DNA from: Nocardioides luteus
Lineage (GTDB): Bacteria > Actinomycetota > Actinomycetes > Propionibacteriales > Nocardioidaceae
Direction of reading: 5' to 3'
Assembly: GCF_000960475.2 (NCBI RefSeq)
Contig: NZ_JZDQ02000027.1
Location: 1 to 64,000 of the forward strand
Length of the DNA stretch: 64,000 nucleotides
The notes beneath the pieces are model-generated. The model was not told the DNA's origin. It did not search any database and saw nothing but the letters and a program-made list of their open reading frames with translations. Positions 1 to 8,554 of this stretch are shown piece by piece. How positions within the stretch are numbered: the first letter of the stretch is position 1; each line of letters starts with the position of its first letter. The translations under genes and the position numbers were made by a program.

Positions 1-17
1 TGTCGGCTCCGCATGTC

Positions 18-142
18 GTGATCTCAACAGGCTCGATCACCACACACACGGGTGATCTCGACAGGCTCGATCACCGGTCGAGCGCGTGATCTCGACAAGC
101 TCGATCACCACACACACGCGTGATCTCGACAAGCTCGATCAC
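18..142. repeat. Four-unit 23-bp palindromic repeat array, 34-bp period
   Basis: Four near-identical imperfect palindromes lie at 18-40, 52-74, 86-108 and 120-142, so the period is exactly 34 bp. Each carries the core TCTCGACARGCTCGA (first copy TCTCAACAGG). The spacers are 11 bp and two of them are mostly CA repeats. The same element is found singly at 7561-7583 and 8529-8551, and inside the yidD, recF and dciA coding regions. The array ends three bases before a parS site. The rest of 1-386 shows no convincing gene. Confidence 0.85.
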
Positions 143-144
143 CG

Positions 145-160
145 CGTTTCACGTGAAACA
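145..160. promoter_or_regulatory. parS: parS centromere site (ParB binding)
   Basis: The 14-bp palindrome GTTTCACGTGAAAC (146-159) is a perfect match to the bacterial parS core, and 15 of 16 bases fit the extended site. ParB binds such sites near oriC and spreads to organise origin segregation with ParA. parA and parB normally follow khpB and rsmG on this side and probably lie just left of the window. Confidence 0.9.
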
Positions 161-386
161 CCGCCGCTCACAGAGGCTGCGAAAGACGCCGACATCCGCC
201 GAGTCCACGGAAGCGATCCGAAAGGCCTCGTCGGGGCTCGGGGTGCGCTACAGTCCGCGAGCAGCCTCGCGAAGCTGATGCAACCGCACGCGCTGCTCGA
301 ACGTCTTAGTCGTAGAACGTCGCACTCGCTGTGCGACCCCCGCGGCCCGCGCGACCGGGCCCCCATCCTTGACCCACGGAGCTGAT

Positions 387-1142
387 GTGAACGTCCGTAG
401 AACCCCGGTGGCGATCTTCCTCACCACCATCCTTTCCCTGGGATTCTCCCTGGGCTCGATCGCGGCGCCGAGCAGCGCCGAGGCCAGCGCGCCGTCCACC
501 TCCGTCGGGCAGATCGGGCTGCACACGGCGTACACCGTCCTCTATCAGCAGGGCTCGTCGGGCCTCGGGGTCCGCAAGATCCAGGCCCGCCTCAAGGAAC
601 GCCGCATCTACAGCGGCCGGGTGTCCGGCTACTACGGCTCGAAGACGACCGGCGCCGTCAAGATCTTCCAGCGCAACCAGCACCTCGCGATCACCGGCAA
701 GGTCAACCAGCGCACCCTCGACCGTCTCCGCTCACTGACGAGCACGCCCACCGACGCCGCGCTCTACAACCTCGACCGCCGCTGCCTCACCGGTCGTGTG
801 CTCTGCGTCGACAAGACCGACCGCCGGATGCGCTACGTACGCGGCGGCAACATCGTCCGGGCGATGGATGCGCGCTTCGGCTGCTCGGACACCCCGACCC
901 GCGAGGGCGCCTTCAAGGTCTACCGGAAGAGCCGCAACCACGTCTCCTCGATCTACCACACGCCGATGCCGTACGCGATGTTCTTCAACGGCGGCCAGGC
1001 GGTGCACTACTCCTCGGACTTCGCCGCCCGCGGGTACGCCGGCTGCTCCCACGGCTGCGTGAACGTCCGCAACAAGTCGTCGATCGCGTGGGTCTTCGAC
1101 CAGATCCGCATCGGTGACCGGGTCGTCGTCTACCGGTCGTAG
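387..1142 (+). CDS. Secreted L,D-transpeptidase with peptidoglycan-binding domain
   Basis: 251 aa from a GTG with GGAG five bases upstream; a TTG at 369 in the same frame has no such site. Residues 1-33 form a signal peptide (basic MNVRRT, then a hydrophobic stretch). Residues ~50-115 are a PG_binding_1 domain that holds the wall. Residues ~135-250 are a YkuD catalytic domain with His208 and the SHGC motif (Ser221-Cys224), Cys224 being the expected nucleophile. The family makes 3-3 peptide cross-links or anchors proteins in the wall. The gene sits alone between two parS sites, where actinobacteria more often have rsmG-parA-parB, and converges on khpB. Exact reaction is inferred from family. 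Confidence 0.85.
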   Translation: MNVRRTPVAIFLTTILSLGFSLGSIAAPSSAEASAPSTSVGQIGLHTAYTVLYQQGSSGLGVRKIQARLKERRIYSGRVSGYYGSKTTGAVKIFQRNQHLAITGKVNQRTLDRLRSLTSTPTDAALYNLDRRCLTGRVLCVDKTDRRMRYVRGGNIVRAMDARFGCSDTPTREGAFKVYRKSRNHVSSIYHTPMPYAMFFNGGQAVHYSSDFAARGYAGCSHGCVNVRNKSSIAWVFDQIRIGDRVVVYRS

Positions 1143-1150
1143 GCGCCGCC

Positions 1151-1166
1151 CGTTCCACGTGAAACA
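1151..1166. promoter_or_regulatory. parS: parS-like site, 13/14 match
   Basis: GTTCCACGTGAAAC at 1152-1165 differs from the parS core at one position. It lies nine bases after the transpeptidase stop and about 1 kb from the perfect parS at 145-160. Paired parS sites near oriC are usual in actinobacteria. Confidence 0.8.
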
Positions 1167-1172
1167 TCCGCA

Positions 1173-1221
1173 CAAAGCAGATCGCCCCTCGTGCCACACG
1201 GCACGAGGGGCGATCTCTTTG
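1173..1221. terminator. Bidirectional terminator between ldt and khpB
   Basis: A perfect 16-bp stem (1180-1195 with 1200-1215) and a 4-base ACAC loop are flanked by AAAG on the left and CTTT on the right. The hairpin can therefore stop transcription from both convergent genes. Confidence 0.85.
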
Positions 1222-1227
1222 TCAGCG

Positions 1228-1737
1228 TCACTCAGGCAGGACGACCACGTAACGCCGCGGCTCGACACCCGAGGACTCGGAGGTGAGCCCGGCGGCGGCG
1301 ACGGCGTCGTGGACGACCTTCCGCTCGAAGGGCGACATCGGCTTGAGGGAGACCGGGGCACCCGACTCCTTGACCTTCGCGACGGTCTCCTCGGCGAGTG
1401 CCATGAGCGTCGAGCGACGGTCGGCGCGGTAGCCGCCGACGTCGAGCATCAGGCGGGACCGCTCGCCGGTCTCGCGGTAGACCGCGAGCCGGGTCAGCTC
1501 CTGGAGCGCGTCCAGGACCTCGCCGTGCCGTCCGACCAGCTGCTGCAGGTCGCCACCGACGATGGAGACGGCGGCACGGTCGCCCTCCACGTCCATGTCG
1601 AGGTCACCATCGAGGTCGGCGATGTCGAGGAGCTCCTCGAGGTAGTCCGCCGCGATGTCACCTTCCTGCTCGAGCTGCTTGAGACGCGTCTCCTCGCTGA
1701 CCGCACCTGCGGTCTCGCTCACGTCCTGAGTCGTCAC
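1228..1737 (-). CDS. khpB: KhpB/Jag RNA-binding protein (KH plus R3H)
   Basis: 169 aa. An acidic N-terminus is followed by a KH-like domain (residues ~45-115, with a GRHG-type loop near 69-72) and a C-terminal R3H domain (RKVVH near residue 140, ending RRYVVVLPE). The family binds RNA and affects cell elongation and division. The gene overlaps yidC by four bases (ATGA), so the two are translationally coupled. It is the last visible gene of the rpmH operon. rsmG, its usual next neighbour, is not present here. Confidence 0.93.
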   Translation of the reverse strand: MTTQDVSETAGAVSEETRLKQLEQEGDIAADYLEELLDIADLDGDLDMDVEGDRAAVSIVGGDLQQLVGRHGEVLDALQELTRLAVYRETGERSRLMLDVGGYRADRRSTLMALAEETVAKVKESGAPVSLKPMSPFERKVVHDAVAAAGLTSESSGVEPRRYVVVLPE

Positions 1738-2723
1738 TTGGTTCCCCCGTTCTTCTGGGTCGTGGAGCGACCGGCGCTCGTGCCGGCCTTCTTCCGCTGG
1801 CTCCGGGTCTGGTTCTTGGGCTGGGTGCGCGTCGCGGGACGCTTCTCCGCCGCCGCCTCGTTGGCCTCGGCGATGTCGATCTCCGCGTCGGTCAGGCCCT
1901 TCTTCTTACGCTTCTCCCGGTCGCGCTCCTGCTTGGCGTCGAACGCCGGCGTCCCCGGGGCAGGGTTGTTGCGGATCACGTAGAACTGCTGGCCCATGGT
2001 CCACAGGTTGGAGGAGGTCCAGTAGAGGATCGTTCCGACCGGGAAGGCGATACCACCGACGGCGAACACGACCGGCAGCACGTAGAGCAGGAGCTTCTGC
2101 TGCTGGGCGTACTGGCCGGTCATGGCGTCGGCCGGCATGTTCTTCGACATCAGCTGACGCTGGGTGAGGAAGGTGGTGGCGATCATGGCCACGACCAGGA
2201 ACCCGGTCAGGATCTGGGTGGAGATGTGGTCGGCGGTGGTGAACTGGTCGGAGAGCAGCGAGCCGAGCCAGGTCGAGTTGGCGAACTCGTGGGCGGCCTC
2301 GTCGCTCAGGAATCCCTTGCCGTCACCCTTCGAGGCGTGCGAGAGCAGGCGGAACAGCACGAAGAAGATCGGCATCTGCAGCAGCAGCGGCAGGCAGGAC
2401 GCGAACGGGTTGGTGCCCGAGTCCTTGTAGAGCTTCATGGTCTCGTTGGCGAGCTTCTCGCGGTCGTGACCGTACTTCTTCTGCAGCTCCTTCACCTTCG
2501 GCTGCAGCAGCTGCATGTTGCGGCTGGAGTTGATCTGCTTGACGAACAGCGGGATCAGCAGCGCCCGGATGGTCACGGTCAGGCCGACGATGGCCAGGGC
2601 CCACTGCCAGCCTTCAGACGGAATGACGTACGCGAACGCCTTCTGCCACACGAGCAGGATGCCCGAGATGGCGTAATACAGCGGTGTTGCGATCCATCCG
2701 AACAGATCGCCTATGGCTCCCAC
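1734..2723 (-). CDS. yidC: Membrane protein insertase YidC
   Basis: Oxa1/YidC/Alb3 insertase that places proteins into the cytoplasmic membrane alone or with SecYEG. The chosen GTG start (329 aa) has GAGGAG nine bases upstream; a GTG 33 bases earlier lacks a ribosome site. The conserved 60KD_IMP domain begins near residue 20. There are about five membrane segments: near residues 8-28, 38-58, then around NPFASCLPLLLQMPIFFVLF, and two more before residue 260. The basic hydrophilic loop between them and the Lys/Arg-rich tail (after ~270) fit ribosome contact. Operon with yidD and khpB. Confidence 0.95.
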   Translation of the reverse strand: MGAIGDLFGWIATPLYYAISGILLVWQKAFAYVIPSEGWQWALAIVGLTVTIRALLIPLFVKQINSSRNMQLLQPKVKELQKKYGHDREKLANETMKLYKDSGTNPFASCLPLLLQMPIFFVLFRLLSHASKGDGKGFLSDEAAHEFANSTWLGSLLSDQFTTADHISTQILTGFLVVAMIATTFLTQRQLMSKNMPADAMTGQYAQQQKLLLYVLPVVFAVGGIAFPVGTILYWTSSNLWTMGQQFYVIRNNPAPGTPAFDAKQERDREKRKKKGLTDAEIDIAEANEAAAEKRPATRTQPKNQTRSQRKKAGTSAGRSTTQKNGGTK

Positions 2724-2727
2724 GGAA

Positions 2728-3063
2728 TCAGGCTCCTCGGTTTGGGGAGTCCGCACTTACACGGACCAGGTCTTGGGTCTCTTCACATTTCTTGGGGGCG
2801 GGCACGGGGTCGAAGCCCCGAGTCTTGACCCACGGGACGCAGCGGGCCAGACGGCGTGCCGTCAGCCAGCTCCCGCGCCAGGGGCCGTGCATCTTGACGG
2901 CCTCGAGTCCGTACGCCGAGCACGACGGGTAGTAGCGGCACACGTCGCCGTAGAGCGGACTGATGAGAGTCCGCCACACGTGGAGCAGTCCGACCAGGAC
3001 GGCCGCAACCAGATGGTTGAGCTTGTCGAGACCGCCACGTACGACACGGACCGCTGCGCTCAT
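2728..3063 (-). CDS. yidD: Membrane protein insertion efficiency factor YidD
   Basis: 111 aa with the diagnostic CRYYPSCSAYGLEAV core (residues ~42-56) of the YidD/DUF37 family, which assists YidC-dependent insertion. An N-terminal amphipathic or hydrophobic segment spans residues ~14-32. The ATG overlaps the rnpA stop by four bases. Codons for residues ~10-17 (LDKLN) coincide with a degenerate copy of the 23-bp palindromic repeat (3013-3035, 20/23 match), suggesting that the repeat was absorbed into the N-terminus. The C-terminal ~25 residues past the core are longer than minimal YidD. Confidence 0.93.
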   Translation of the reverse strand: MSAAVRVVRGGLDKLNHLVAAVLVGLLHVWRTLISPLYGDVCRYYPSCSAYGLEAVKMHGPWRGSWLTARRLARCVPWVKTRGFDPVPAPKKCEETQDLVRVSADSPNRGA

Positions 3064-3407
3064 CGGAGCACTCGCTCCAGGCAGCGCCGCAGATCGGCGC
3101 CCAGCGCGTCGTAGTCGGCATCTGCGGCAGCGGGAAGCGCACGGACCACAAGCACAGCAGAGCCCGGGAGTCCGCTCAGGGACTCCCGGGCCTGGTGACG
3201 CAGTCTGCGCTTCACACGATTCCGGACGACGGCCGGGCCGACGGCCTTGCTCACCACGAAGCCCACCTGCGGCTCGCTCTCCCGATCGGCAGCTGCGCCG
3301 GGGACGAGCAGGTGGACCACCAGGCTCTTCGAGCCCGCGCGCTTCCCTCGTCGTACCGCTTCTTTGAAGCCCGACGAATCAGTCAGTCGGTGGCGACGTG
3401 GCAGCAC
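3060..3407 (-). CDS. rnpA: Ribonuclease P protein component
   Basis: 115 aa, GTG start, beginning MLPRRHRLT as in most RnpA proteins. It is the protein subunit of RNase P, which with the M1 RNA trims tRNA 5' leaders. The RNR signature appears as VRNRVKRRLRHQAR (residues ~69-82). It sits between rpmH and yidD in the universal order and overlaps yidD by ATGA. The M1 RNA gene (rnpB) is not in this window. Confidence 0.95.
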   Translation of the reverse strand: MLPRRHRLTDSSGFKEAVRRGKRAGSKSLVVHLLVPGAAADRESEPQVGFVVSKAVGPAVVRNRVKRRLRHQARESLSGLPGSAVLVVRALPAAADADYDALGADLRRCLERVLR

Positions 3408-3432
3408 GCGCGTGGTGGCTGAGGCCGGGGCC

Positions 3433-3570
3433 TCAGACGGTCAGGCTCGCGCGACCCTTGCGGCGGCGCGCCGCGAGGATGGCACGGCCGGCGCGGGTGC
3501 GCATGCGCAGGCGGAAACCGTGCGTCTTGTGACGGCGGCGGTTGTTCGGCTGGTAAGTACGCTTGCTCAC
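3433..3570 (-). CDS. rpmH: Ribosomal protein bL34
   Basis: 45 aa, very basic, starting at GTG (3570) with SKRTYQPNNRRR and ending KGRASLTV. The central THGFRLRMRTRAGR is the bL34 signature. It is the first gene of the minus-strand operon, 25 bases ahead of rnpA. Promoter signals lie in the 3571-4057 gap but were not assigned to exact bases. Confidence 0.97.
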   Translation of the reverse strand: MSKRTYQPNNRRRHKTHGFRLRMRTRAGRAILAARRRKGRASLTV

Positions 3571-4057
3571 GGGTGCTTCCTTAGTGTGTGGTGTGGTGGC
3601 CGGTCGCTCTTCCGGCTGTCCTGCTTGTTAGGACCAAGAATCACGCACCCGTGGAACGGGCGACCTAGTAACGGTACGTGGACGGCGAAACCACGGTCAA
3701 ACTCGCGCCCTATCACAACCCTGTGATTCGCCCGCAACCTGTGGAGGACGGGTTGCCCGTCACCGCCGCCAGCCGGTAACTTCGTCCTCTACCGAGGTTT
3801 CCCTGCACATCGTCAGGAGCGTCGGCCGCATTCGGGGGGATGCCATGCTGGGATCTATTTTTCCCGCCTGACCTGCCGAAACGGTCGGATTCTCGAGAAC
3901 GGCGACGTGTCTCGGTTGATCTCCGATGCCTACATTCGGGGATGCTCCACAGCTTGTGGAAAAGTCTGTGGAGGATGTAGACCAGACCGCTGCCTCCATC
4001 CAGGCCGCATCAAGAAACAAGACCACCCACCCGAGCCATCAGGGAAGGCAGGAATCT
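3571..4057. promoter_or_regulatory. rpmH-dnaA divergent promoter region
   Basis: This 487-bp gap between divergent rpmH and dnaA has no supported gene. It holds scattered DnaA-box-like words: CCTGTGGAGG near 3740, TTGTGGAAAA near 3955 and CTGTGGAGGA near 3968. These resemble the oriC boxes and may serve dnaA autoregulation. An ATG at 3926 is in frame with dnaA but overlaps these words. I see no perfect TTGTCCACA here. Confidence 0.55.
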
Positions 4058-5794
4058 GTGGAGCACTCCGGCCTCGCGCCAGAACCACAGCCAGATCTCC
4101 AGTCCGCATGGACGCGGGTGGTCGCCGAACTGCCGCCGAACCAGCGAGCCTGGCTCCGGGACAGCGAGCCGCTCACGCTGCACGGGTCGACCGCGATCGT
4201 CGAGGTCCCCAACGACTTCACCCGCAACCAGATCGAGGGCCGCCTGCGTGGCTCCCTGGAGAAGTCGCTGGGCGAGATCTTCGACCGCGAGATCCGGATC
4301 GCGGTCACCGTGAACCCCGACCTCGACGTCACGCCGGACCCCGACACCCAGGCGATCATGATCTCCGAGCGCGAGATCGCCGCCGCGGACGCCGCGGCTG
4401 CGGCCGCCGCTGCCCTCCAGCAGCAGACGGCCTTCCCGAACCAGTCGGCGTTCCCGCACCAGTCGGTCTACCCGCCGAACTCGCCCGGGCTGATCCCCGG
4501 CGTCCAGCCGGCGACCCTCCCGCTCGACGAGCCGGGGGCGCCCGCTGCGTACGCGGGGCCGCAGGCTCCGATCGCGCCGCCCCCCGCCCAGCAGCCGGCC
4601 CCGCCCGCCGGTCACGAGGACGTACGTCCCGGATATGGCGACATGTCGACAAATCCCCCGGCGCCGCCGGTGGCCCCGGTCGAGGAGCCTGCCCCGCCGC
4701 GACAGCTCGTCCCCGGCCCGCCGACGCGGGCGAGCGAGCCGAGCCACAACGTCCTCGAGACCCGGCTGAACCCGAAGTACACCTTCGAGACCTTCGTCAT
4801 CGGGTCGTCCAACCGGTTCCCGCACGCCGCCGCCGTCGCCGTCAGCGAGGCGCCCGGCAAGGCCTACAACCCGCTGCTCGTCTACGGGGAGTCGGGGCTG
4901 GGCAAGACTCACCTGCTGCACGCGATCGGCCACTACGTGCGGAGCCTCTACTCCGGTGCGAAGGTGCGCTACGTGAGCTCGGAGGAGTTCACCAACGAGT
5001 TCATCAACGCGATCCGCGACGACCGGCAGGACCGGTTCAAGCGGCGCTACCGCGATGTCGACGTCCTGCTGATCGACGACATCCAGTTCTTGGAGGGGAA
5101 GACCCAGACGCAGGAGGAGTTCTTCCACACCTTCAACACGCTCCACAACGCCAACAAGCAGATCGTGCTCACCTCCGACCGCCCGCCCAAGCGGCTCGAG
5201 GCGTTGGAGGACCGGCTGCGCAACCGGTTCGAGTGGGGTCTGATCACCGACGTCCAGCCGCCCGACATCGAGACCCGCATCGCGATCCTCCGGAAGAAGG
5301 CCGCGATGGAGCGGCTGACCGCGCCGCCGGACGTGCTCGAGTTCATCGCGAGCAAGATCCAGACCAACATCCGTGAGCTCGAGGGCGCGCTGATCCGGGT
5401 GACGGCGTTCGCCAACCTCAACCGGCAGGACGTCGACCTGACCCTCGCCGAGATCGTGCTCAAGGACCTGATCCCCGAGGGCGGCGAGCCGGAGATCACC
5501 GCCGGCCTGATCATCGCCCAGACCGCGGCCTACTTCGGGCTCTCGATCGACGAGCTCACCGGACCCTCGCGTGGGCGTCACCTCGTCATGGCCCGTCAGA
5601 TCGCCATGTACCTGTGCCGCGAGCTCACCGAGGACTCCCTGCCCAAGATCGGCAAGCACTTCGGCGGCCGCGACCACACGACCGTGATGTACGCCGAGCG
5701 CAAGATCAACCAGCTGCTCGCCGAGCGCCGCGCGGTCTTCAACCAGGTCTCCGAGCTCACCAACCGCGTCAAGATGCAGGCGCGCCAGGGCTAG
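4058..5794 (+). CDS. dnaA: Chromosomal replication initiator DnaA
   Basis: AAA+ initiator that binds DnaA boxes and melts oriC. The chosen GTG gives 578 aa and puts domain I (residues ~12-95) at the usual distance from the N-terminus; an upstream in-frame ATG at 3926 would add 44 residues. Domain II (~110-255) is a long Ala/Pro/Gln-rich linker. Domain III has Walker A GESGLGKT (277-284) and Walker B LLIDDIQF (~337-344). Domain IV carries the DNA-binding GPSRGRHLVMARQ helix and the RDHTTVMYAERK signature. It is followed by its terminator and oriC. Confidence 0.97.
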   Translation: MEHSGLAPEPQPDLQSAWTRVVAELPPNQRAWLRDSEPLTLHGSTAIVEVPNDFTRNQIEGRLRGSLEKSLGEIFDREIRIAVTVNPDLDVTPDPDTQAIMISEREIAAADAAAAAAAALQQQTAFPNQSAFPHQSVYPPNSPGLIPGVQPATLPLDEPGAPAAYAGPQAPIAPPPAQQPAPPAGHEDVRPGYGDMSTNPPAPPVAPVEEPAPPRQLVPGPPTRASEPSHNVLETRLNPKYTFETFVIGSSNRFPHAAAVAVSEAPGKAYNPLLVYGESGLGKTHLLHAIGHYVRSLYSGAKVRYVSSEEFTNEFINAIRDDRQDRFKRRYRDVDVLLIDDIQFLEGKTQTQEEFFHTFNTLHNANKQIVLTSDRPPKRLEALEDRLRNRFEWGLITDVQPPDIETRIAILRKKAAMERLTAPPDVLEFIASKIQTNIRELEGALIRVTAFANLNRQDVDLTLAEIVLKDLIPEGGEPEITAGLIIAQTAAYFGLSIDELTGPSRGRHLVMARQIAMYLCRELTEDSLPKIGKHFGGRDHTTVMYAERKINQLLAERRAVFNQVSELTNRVKMQARQG

Positions 5795-5814
5795 CCGAAC
5801 CAGCAGTCGTACGC

Positions 5815-5843
5815 GGCCGCCGACCCCGTCCGGGGCGGCGGCC
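5815..5843 (+). terminator. dnaA terminator hairpin
   Basis: GGCCGCCG (5815-5822) and CCCC (5824-5827) pair with GGGG (5832-5835) and CGGCGGCC (5836-5843), leaving one bulged A and a GTCC loop. The T-rich GTTTCGCGTTTT follows. The hairpin starts 20 bases after the dnaA stop. Confidence 0.75.
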
Positions 5844-5844
5844 G

Positions 5845-6403
5845 TTTCGCGTTTTGGGATTTGCAAAACCCACAGGACGAGATTTCCCAGGTTGTCCACA
5901 GCCCACAGGCTGGGTGGAACCTGTGGAGAACCGGCGGTTCAAATGGGATGGAAAAGGGGATGGCCTGTGCACAAAACACCGAAACGGGCCGACAACTCTC
6001 CACAGCCCACAGTGACGTGCGTCATTTCAGCATGGCGTCCACATCCCCTGTGGAATCACAATTCCTGCGATGACCTGGGAAGACGCGTCTCATCCACATT
6101 TCCCACAGATGCTCTTACGACGTACGAAACTATTTATGTCCATGGATCCTCGGTGAAATTCCACGAACGCCCCACCTTGGGGACAACCCGCTCAGCGCTT
6201 CGAGTGCACAGGGCCGCCTGTGCAGAGCCGACACAGCTGAGCGCTTACCGGTTGTCGGCGGTCCGTGGCAGGATGCGTACTCCAGGTCATGTCAACGCGG
6301 GGGCGTTCCGGAACCGGTGGCGTCTTCCCCCATGGTTCAAGCGCAGCCCGGACCGCATGTCCTCATACGCCCCGATGTCGAGTTAGAAGAAGGACAGGTC
6401 ATC
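5845..6403. other. oriC: Origin of chromosomal replication oriC
   Basis: The gap between dnaA and dnaN holds a DnaA-box cluster. TTGTCCACA at 5892-5900 is perfect. One-mismatch boxes are TTCTCCACA (reverse, 5922-5930), TTGTGCACA (reverse, 5966-5974) and TTGTCCCCA (reverse, 6178-6186). Weaker ones end near 6004, 6043, 6098 and 6107. A locally AT-rich stretch around 6116-6146 (ACTATTTATG) is the best candidate unwinding element. An open frame from 6317 into dnaN is read as upstream leader. Confidence 0.9.
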
Positions 6404-7543
6404 GTGAAGTTCCGCGTCGACCGCGACGTGTTCGCGGATGCCGTCGCCTGGGCTGCCCGCAGCCTTCCGGTCCGCCCCAGCACCCCGGTGCTCTCAGGTC
6501 TCCTGATCGAGGCGGGTCACGAGGGCCTGGTGCTCTCCACGTTCGACTACGAGACCTCCGCGCGGGCGACGCTCTCCGCAGAGGTCGCCGACGAGGGCAA
6601 GGCACTGGTCTCGGGCAAGCTGCTCGCCGACATCTGCCGCAGCCTCCCGGCCAAGCCGGTCGAGATGGTCACCGACGGCGCCCGCGTCTCGCTCACGTGC
6701 GGGAGCGCGCGGTTCAGCCTCCAGACGATGCCGGTCGAGGACTACCCGACCCTGCCGGAGATGCCGACCGCGGCCGGCACGGTGAAGTCGGAGCTGTTCG
6801 CCCACGCCGTCGCCCAGGCCGTGACCGCGGCCGGTCGTGACGACATGCTCCCGGTGCTGACCGGCGTGCGGCTCGAGATCGAGGGCTCCACGATCTCGCT
6901 GCTCGCCACCGACCGCTTCCGGCTCTCCCACCGCGAGCTCGAGTGGAACCCGGCGACTCCCGACGGGAGCCTCGCCGCGCTGGTGCCGGCGAAGGTGCTC
7001 GGTGACACCGCCAAGTCGCTGACCAGCGGCAGCGAGGTCACCCTCGCGCTGTCCACCACCGGCACCGGCGAGGGGATCATCGGCTTCGAGGGCGCAGCCG
7101 CGGGCGGCGTACGTCGCACCACGACGCGCCTGCTCGACGGCGAGTTCCCGAAGGTGCGCAGCCTGTTCCCGGCCGAGCACCTCACCACCGCGCTCGTCGA
7201 CAAGGCCTCCCTGGTCGAGTCGGTCAAGCGCGTCGCCCTGGTCGCCGAGCGCAACACCGCGGTCCAGATGGTCTTCGAGGACGGTGTGCTCACCCTCGAC
7301 GCCGGCTCCGGTGACGAGGCCCAGGCATCCGAGTCGATCGAGGCGACCATGGAGGGTGAGGGACTGACCACCGGGTTCAACCCGCAGTTCCTCCTCGACG
7401 GGCTGCAGGCCATCGACGAGCAGGTCGTCGAGCTCGCGTTCACGCAGGCCCCGAAGCCCGTGGTGATCAGCGGCAAGCCGGCCGAAGGTGGCGAGGAGCC
7501 GGGCTTCCGCTACCTGCTGATGCCGCGCCGCCTGCTTTCCTGA
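6404..7543 (+). CDS. dnaN: DNA polymerase III beta sliding clamp
   Basis: 379 aa from a GTG with AAGGA ten bases upstream, giving the family start VKFRVDRDVFADAVAW. The product is the ring-shaped processivity clamp with three repeated domains (residues ~1-125, 130-255, 260-379). LPEMP, TDRFRLSHRELEW and the C-terminal YLLMPRRL are conserved. An in-frame ATG at 6317 would add 29 residues not expected for the family. It is separated from gnd by 77 bases containing a palindromic repeat. Confidence 0.96.
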   Translation: MKFRVDRDVFADAVAWAARSLPVRPSTPVLSGLLIEAGHEGLVLSTFDYETSARATLSAEVADEGKALVSGKLLADICRSLPAKPVEMVTDGARVSLTCGSARFSLQTMPVEDYPTLPEMPTAAGTVKSELFAHAVAQAVTAAGRDDMLPVLTGVRLEIEGSTISLLATDRFRLSHRELEWNPATPDGSLAALVPAKVLGDTAKSLTSGSEVTLALSTTGTGEGIIGFEGAAAGGVRRTTTRLLDGEFPKVRSLFPAEHLTTALVDKASLVESVKRVALVAERNTAVQMVFEDGVLTLDAGSGDEAQASESIEATMEGEGLTTGFNPQFLLDGLQAIDEQVVELAFTQAPKPVVISGKPAEGGEEPGFRYLLMPRRLLS

Positions 7544-7560
7544 TTCGCTCGCTCATTAGG

Positions 7561-7583
7561 GTGGTGTCGACAGGCTCGACCAC
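7561..7583. repeat. Copy of the 23-bp palindromic repeat
   Basis: A single copy with the core GTCGACAGGCTCGACCAC lies between dnaN and gnd, followed by a partial half (CAGCTCGACCACTG, 7591-7604). It matches the elements at 18-142 and 8529-8551. Confidence 0.8.
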
Positions 7584-7620
7584 CGAAGAGCAGCTCGACC
7601 ACTGTGGATAGGAACCTCGC

Positions 7621-8511
7621 ATGCACATCGGACTCGTGGGTCTCGGCAAGATGGGTGGCAACATGCGCACCCGGCTGCGGGAGGCCGGTCACACCGTCGT
7701 CGGATACGACCGCAACCCCGACCTCGCCGACGTGGCGAGCCTGGCGGAGATGGTCGAGGCGCTGCCCAGCCCCAAGGTGGTCTGGGTGATGGTGCCGGCG
7801 GGCGACCCGACCCGTTCGACGATCGCCGAGCTCAAGGAGCTCCTCGCTGAGGGCGACCTGGTCGTCGACGGCGGCAACTCCAAGTACACCGACGACGCCA
7901 AGAACGCCGAGAGCCTGGCCGAGAAGGGGATCGGCTTCGTCGACTGCGGTGTCTCCGGTGGCGTCTGGGGTCTCCAGAACGGCTACGCGCTGATGTACGG
8001 CGGCTCCGCCGAGAACGCCGCCAAGGTGATGCCCGCCTTCGAGGCGCTCAAGCCGACCGGCACCGAGGACGGTCTGGTCCACTGCGGCTCCACCCCCGGC
8101 GCCGGCCACTTCTCCAAGATGGTCCACAACGGCATCGAGTACGCGATGATGCAGGCCTACGCCGAGGGCTGGGAGCTCCTCGACAAGGTCGACATCGTCG
8201 ACAACGTCCCGGAGATCTTCGCCTCGTGGCGCACCGGCACGGTCGTACGGTCCTGGCTCCTCGATCTTCTCGTCGACCAGCTGCGCGCGGACGAGCACCT
8301 CGACAAGATCAAGGGCTACGCCGACGACTCCGGCGAGGGCCGCTGGACCGTCGAGGCCGCGATCGAGAACGCCGTCCCGATGCCGGCGATCTCGGCCTCG
8401 CTGTTCGCGCGGTTCGTCTCGCGCCAGGAGGACGACCACGCGATGAAGGCGATCGCCGCGATGCGCAACGGGTTCGGTGGGCACGCGGTGATCTCGGAGT
8501 CGGAGGCCTGA
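7621..8511 (+). CDS. gnd: 6-phosphogluconate dehydrogenase, decarboxylating (short type)
   Basis: 296 aa. It oxidises and decarboxylates 6-phosphogluconate to ribulose 5-phosphate in the pentose phosphate pathway. The N-terminal Rossmann motif is GLVGLGKMGGNM (residues ~4-15). The substrate region has DGGNSKYTDD (~83-92), GVSGGVWG (~113-120) and KMVHNGIEYAMM (~160-171). The length matches the short GndA/YqeC-like class, often NAD-dependent, and not the ~480-aa class; the cofactor is inferred. The position between dnaN and recF is typical for actinobacteria. Confidence 0.93.
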   Translation: MHIGLVGLGKMGGNMRTRLREAGHTVVGYDRNPDLADVASLAEMVEALPSPKVVWVMVPAGDPTRSTIAELKELLAEGDLVVDGGNSKYTDDAKNAESLAEKGIGFVDCGVSGGVWGLQNGYALMYGGSAENAAKVMPAFEALKPTGTEDGLVHCGSTPGAGHFSKMVHNGIEYAMMQAYAEGWELLDKVDIVDNVPEIFASWRTGTVVRSWLLDLLVDQLRADEHLDKIKGYADDSGEGRWTVEAAIENAVPMPAISASLFARFVSRQEDDHAMKAIAAMRNGFGGHAVISESEA

Positions 8512-8512
8512 G

Positions 8513-8551
8513 CCACCCGCTTGCGCGGGTGGTCTCGACAGGCTCGACCAC
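8513..8551. terminator. Hairpin fused to palindromic repeat after gnd
   Basis: CCACCCGC (8513-8520), loop TTGC and GCGGGTGG (8525-8532) form a perfect 8-bp stem. It merges into a full copy of the 23-bp palindromic repeat (8529-8551). The genes on either side converge, so the element may end both transcripts, although there is no T run. Confidence 0.55.
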
Positions 8552-8554
8552 CCA

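Noticed and set aside
18..142. CRISPR array
   Set aside because: Regular repeats caught the eye, but the spacers are only 11 bp, two are near-identical CA runs, and the repeat unit is dispersed elsewhere in the window. No cas genes.
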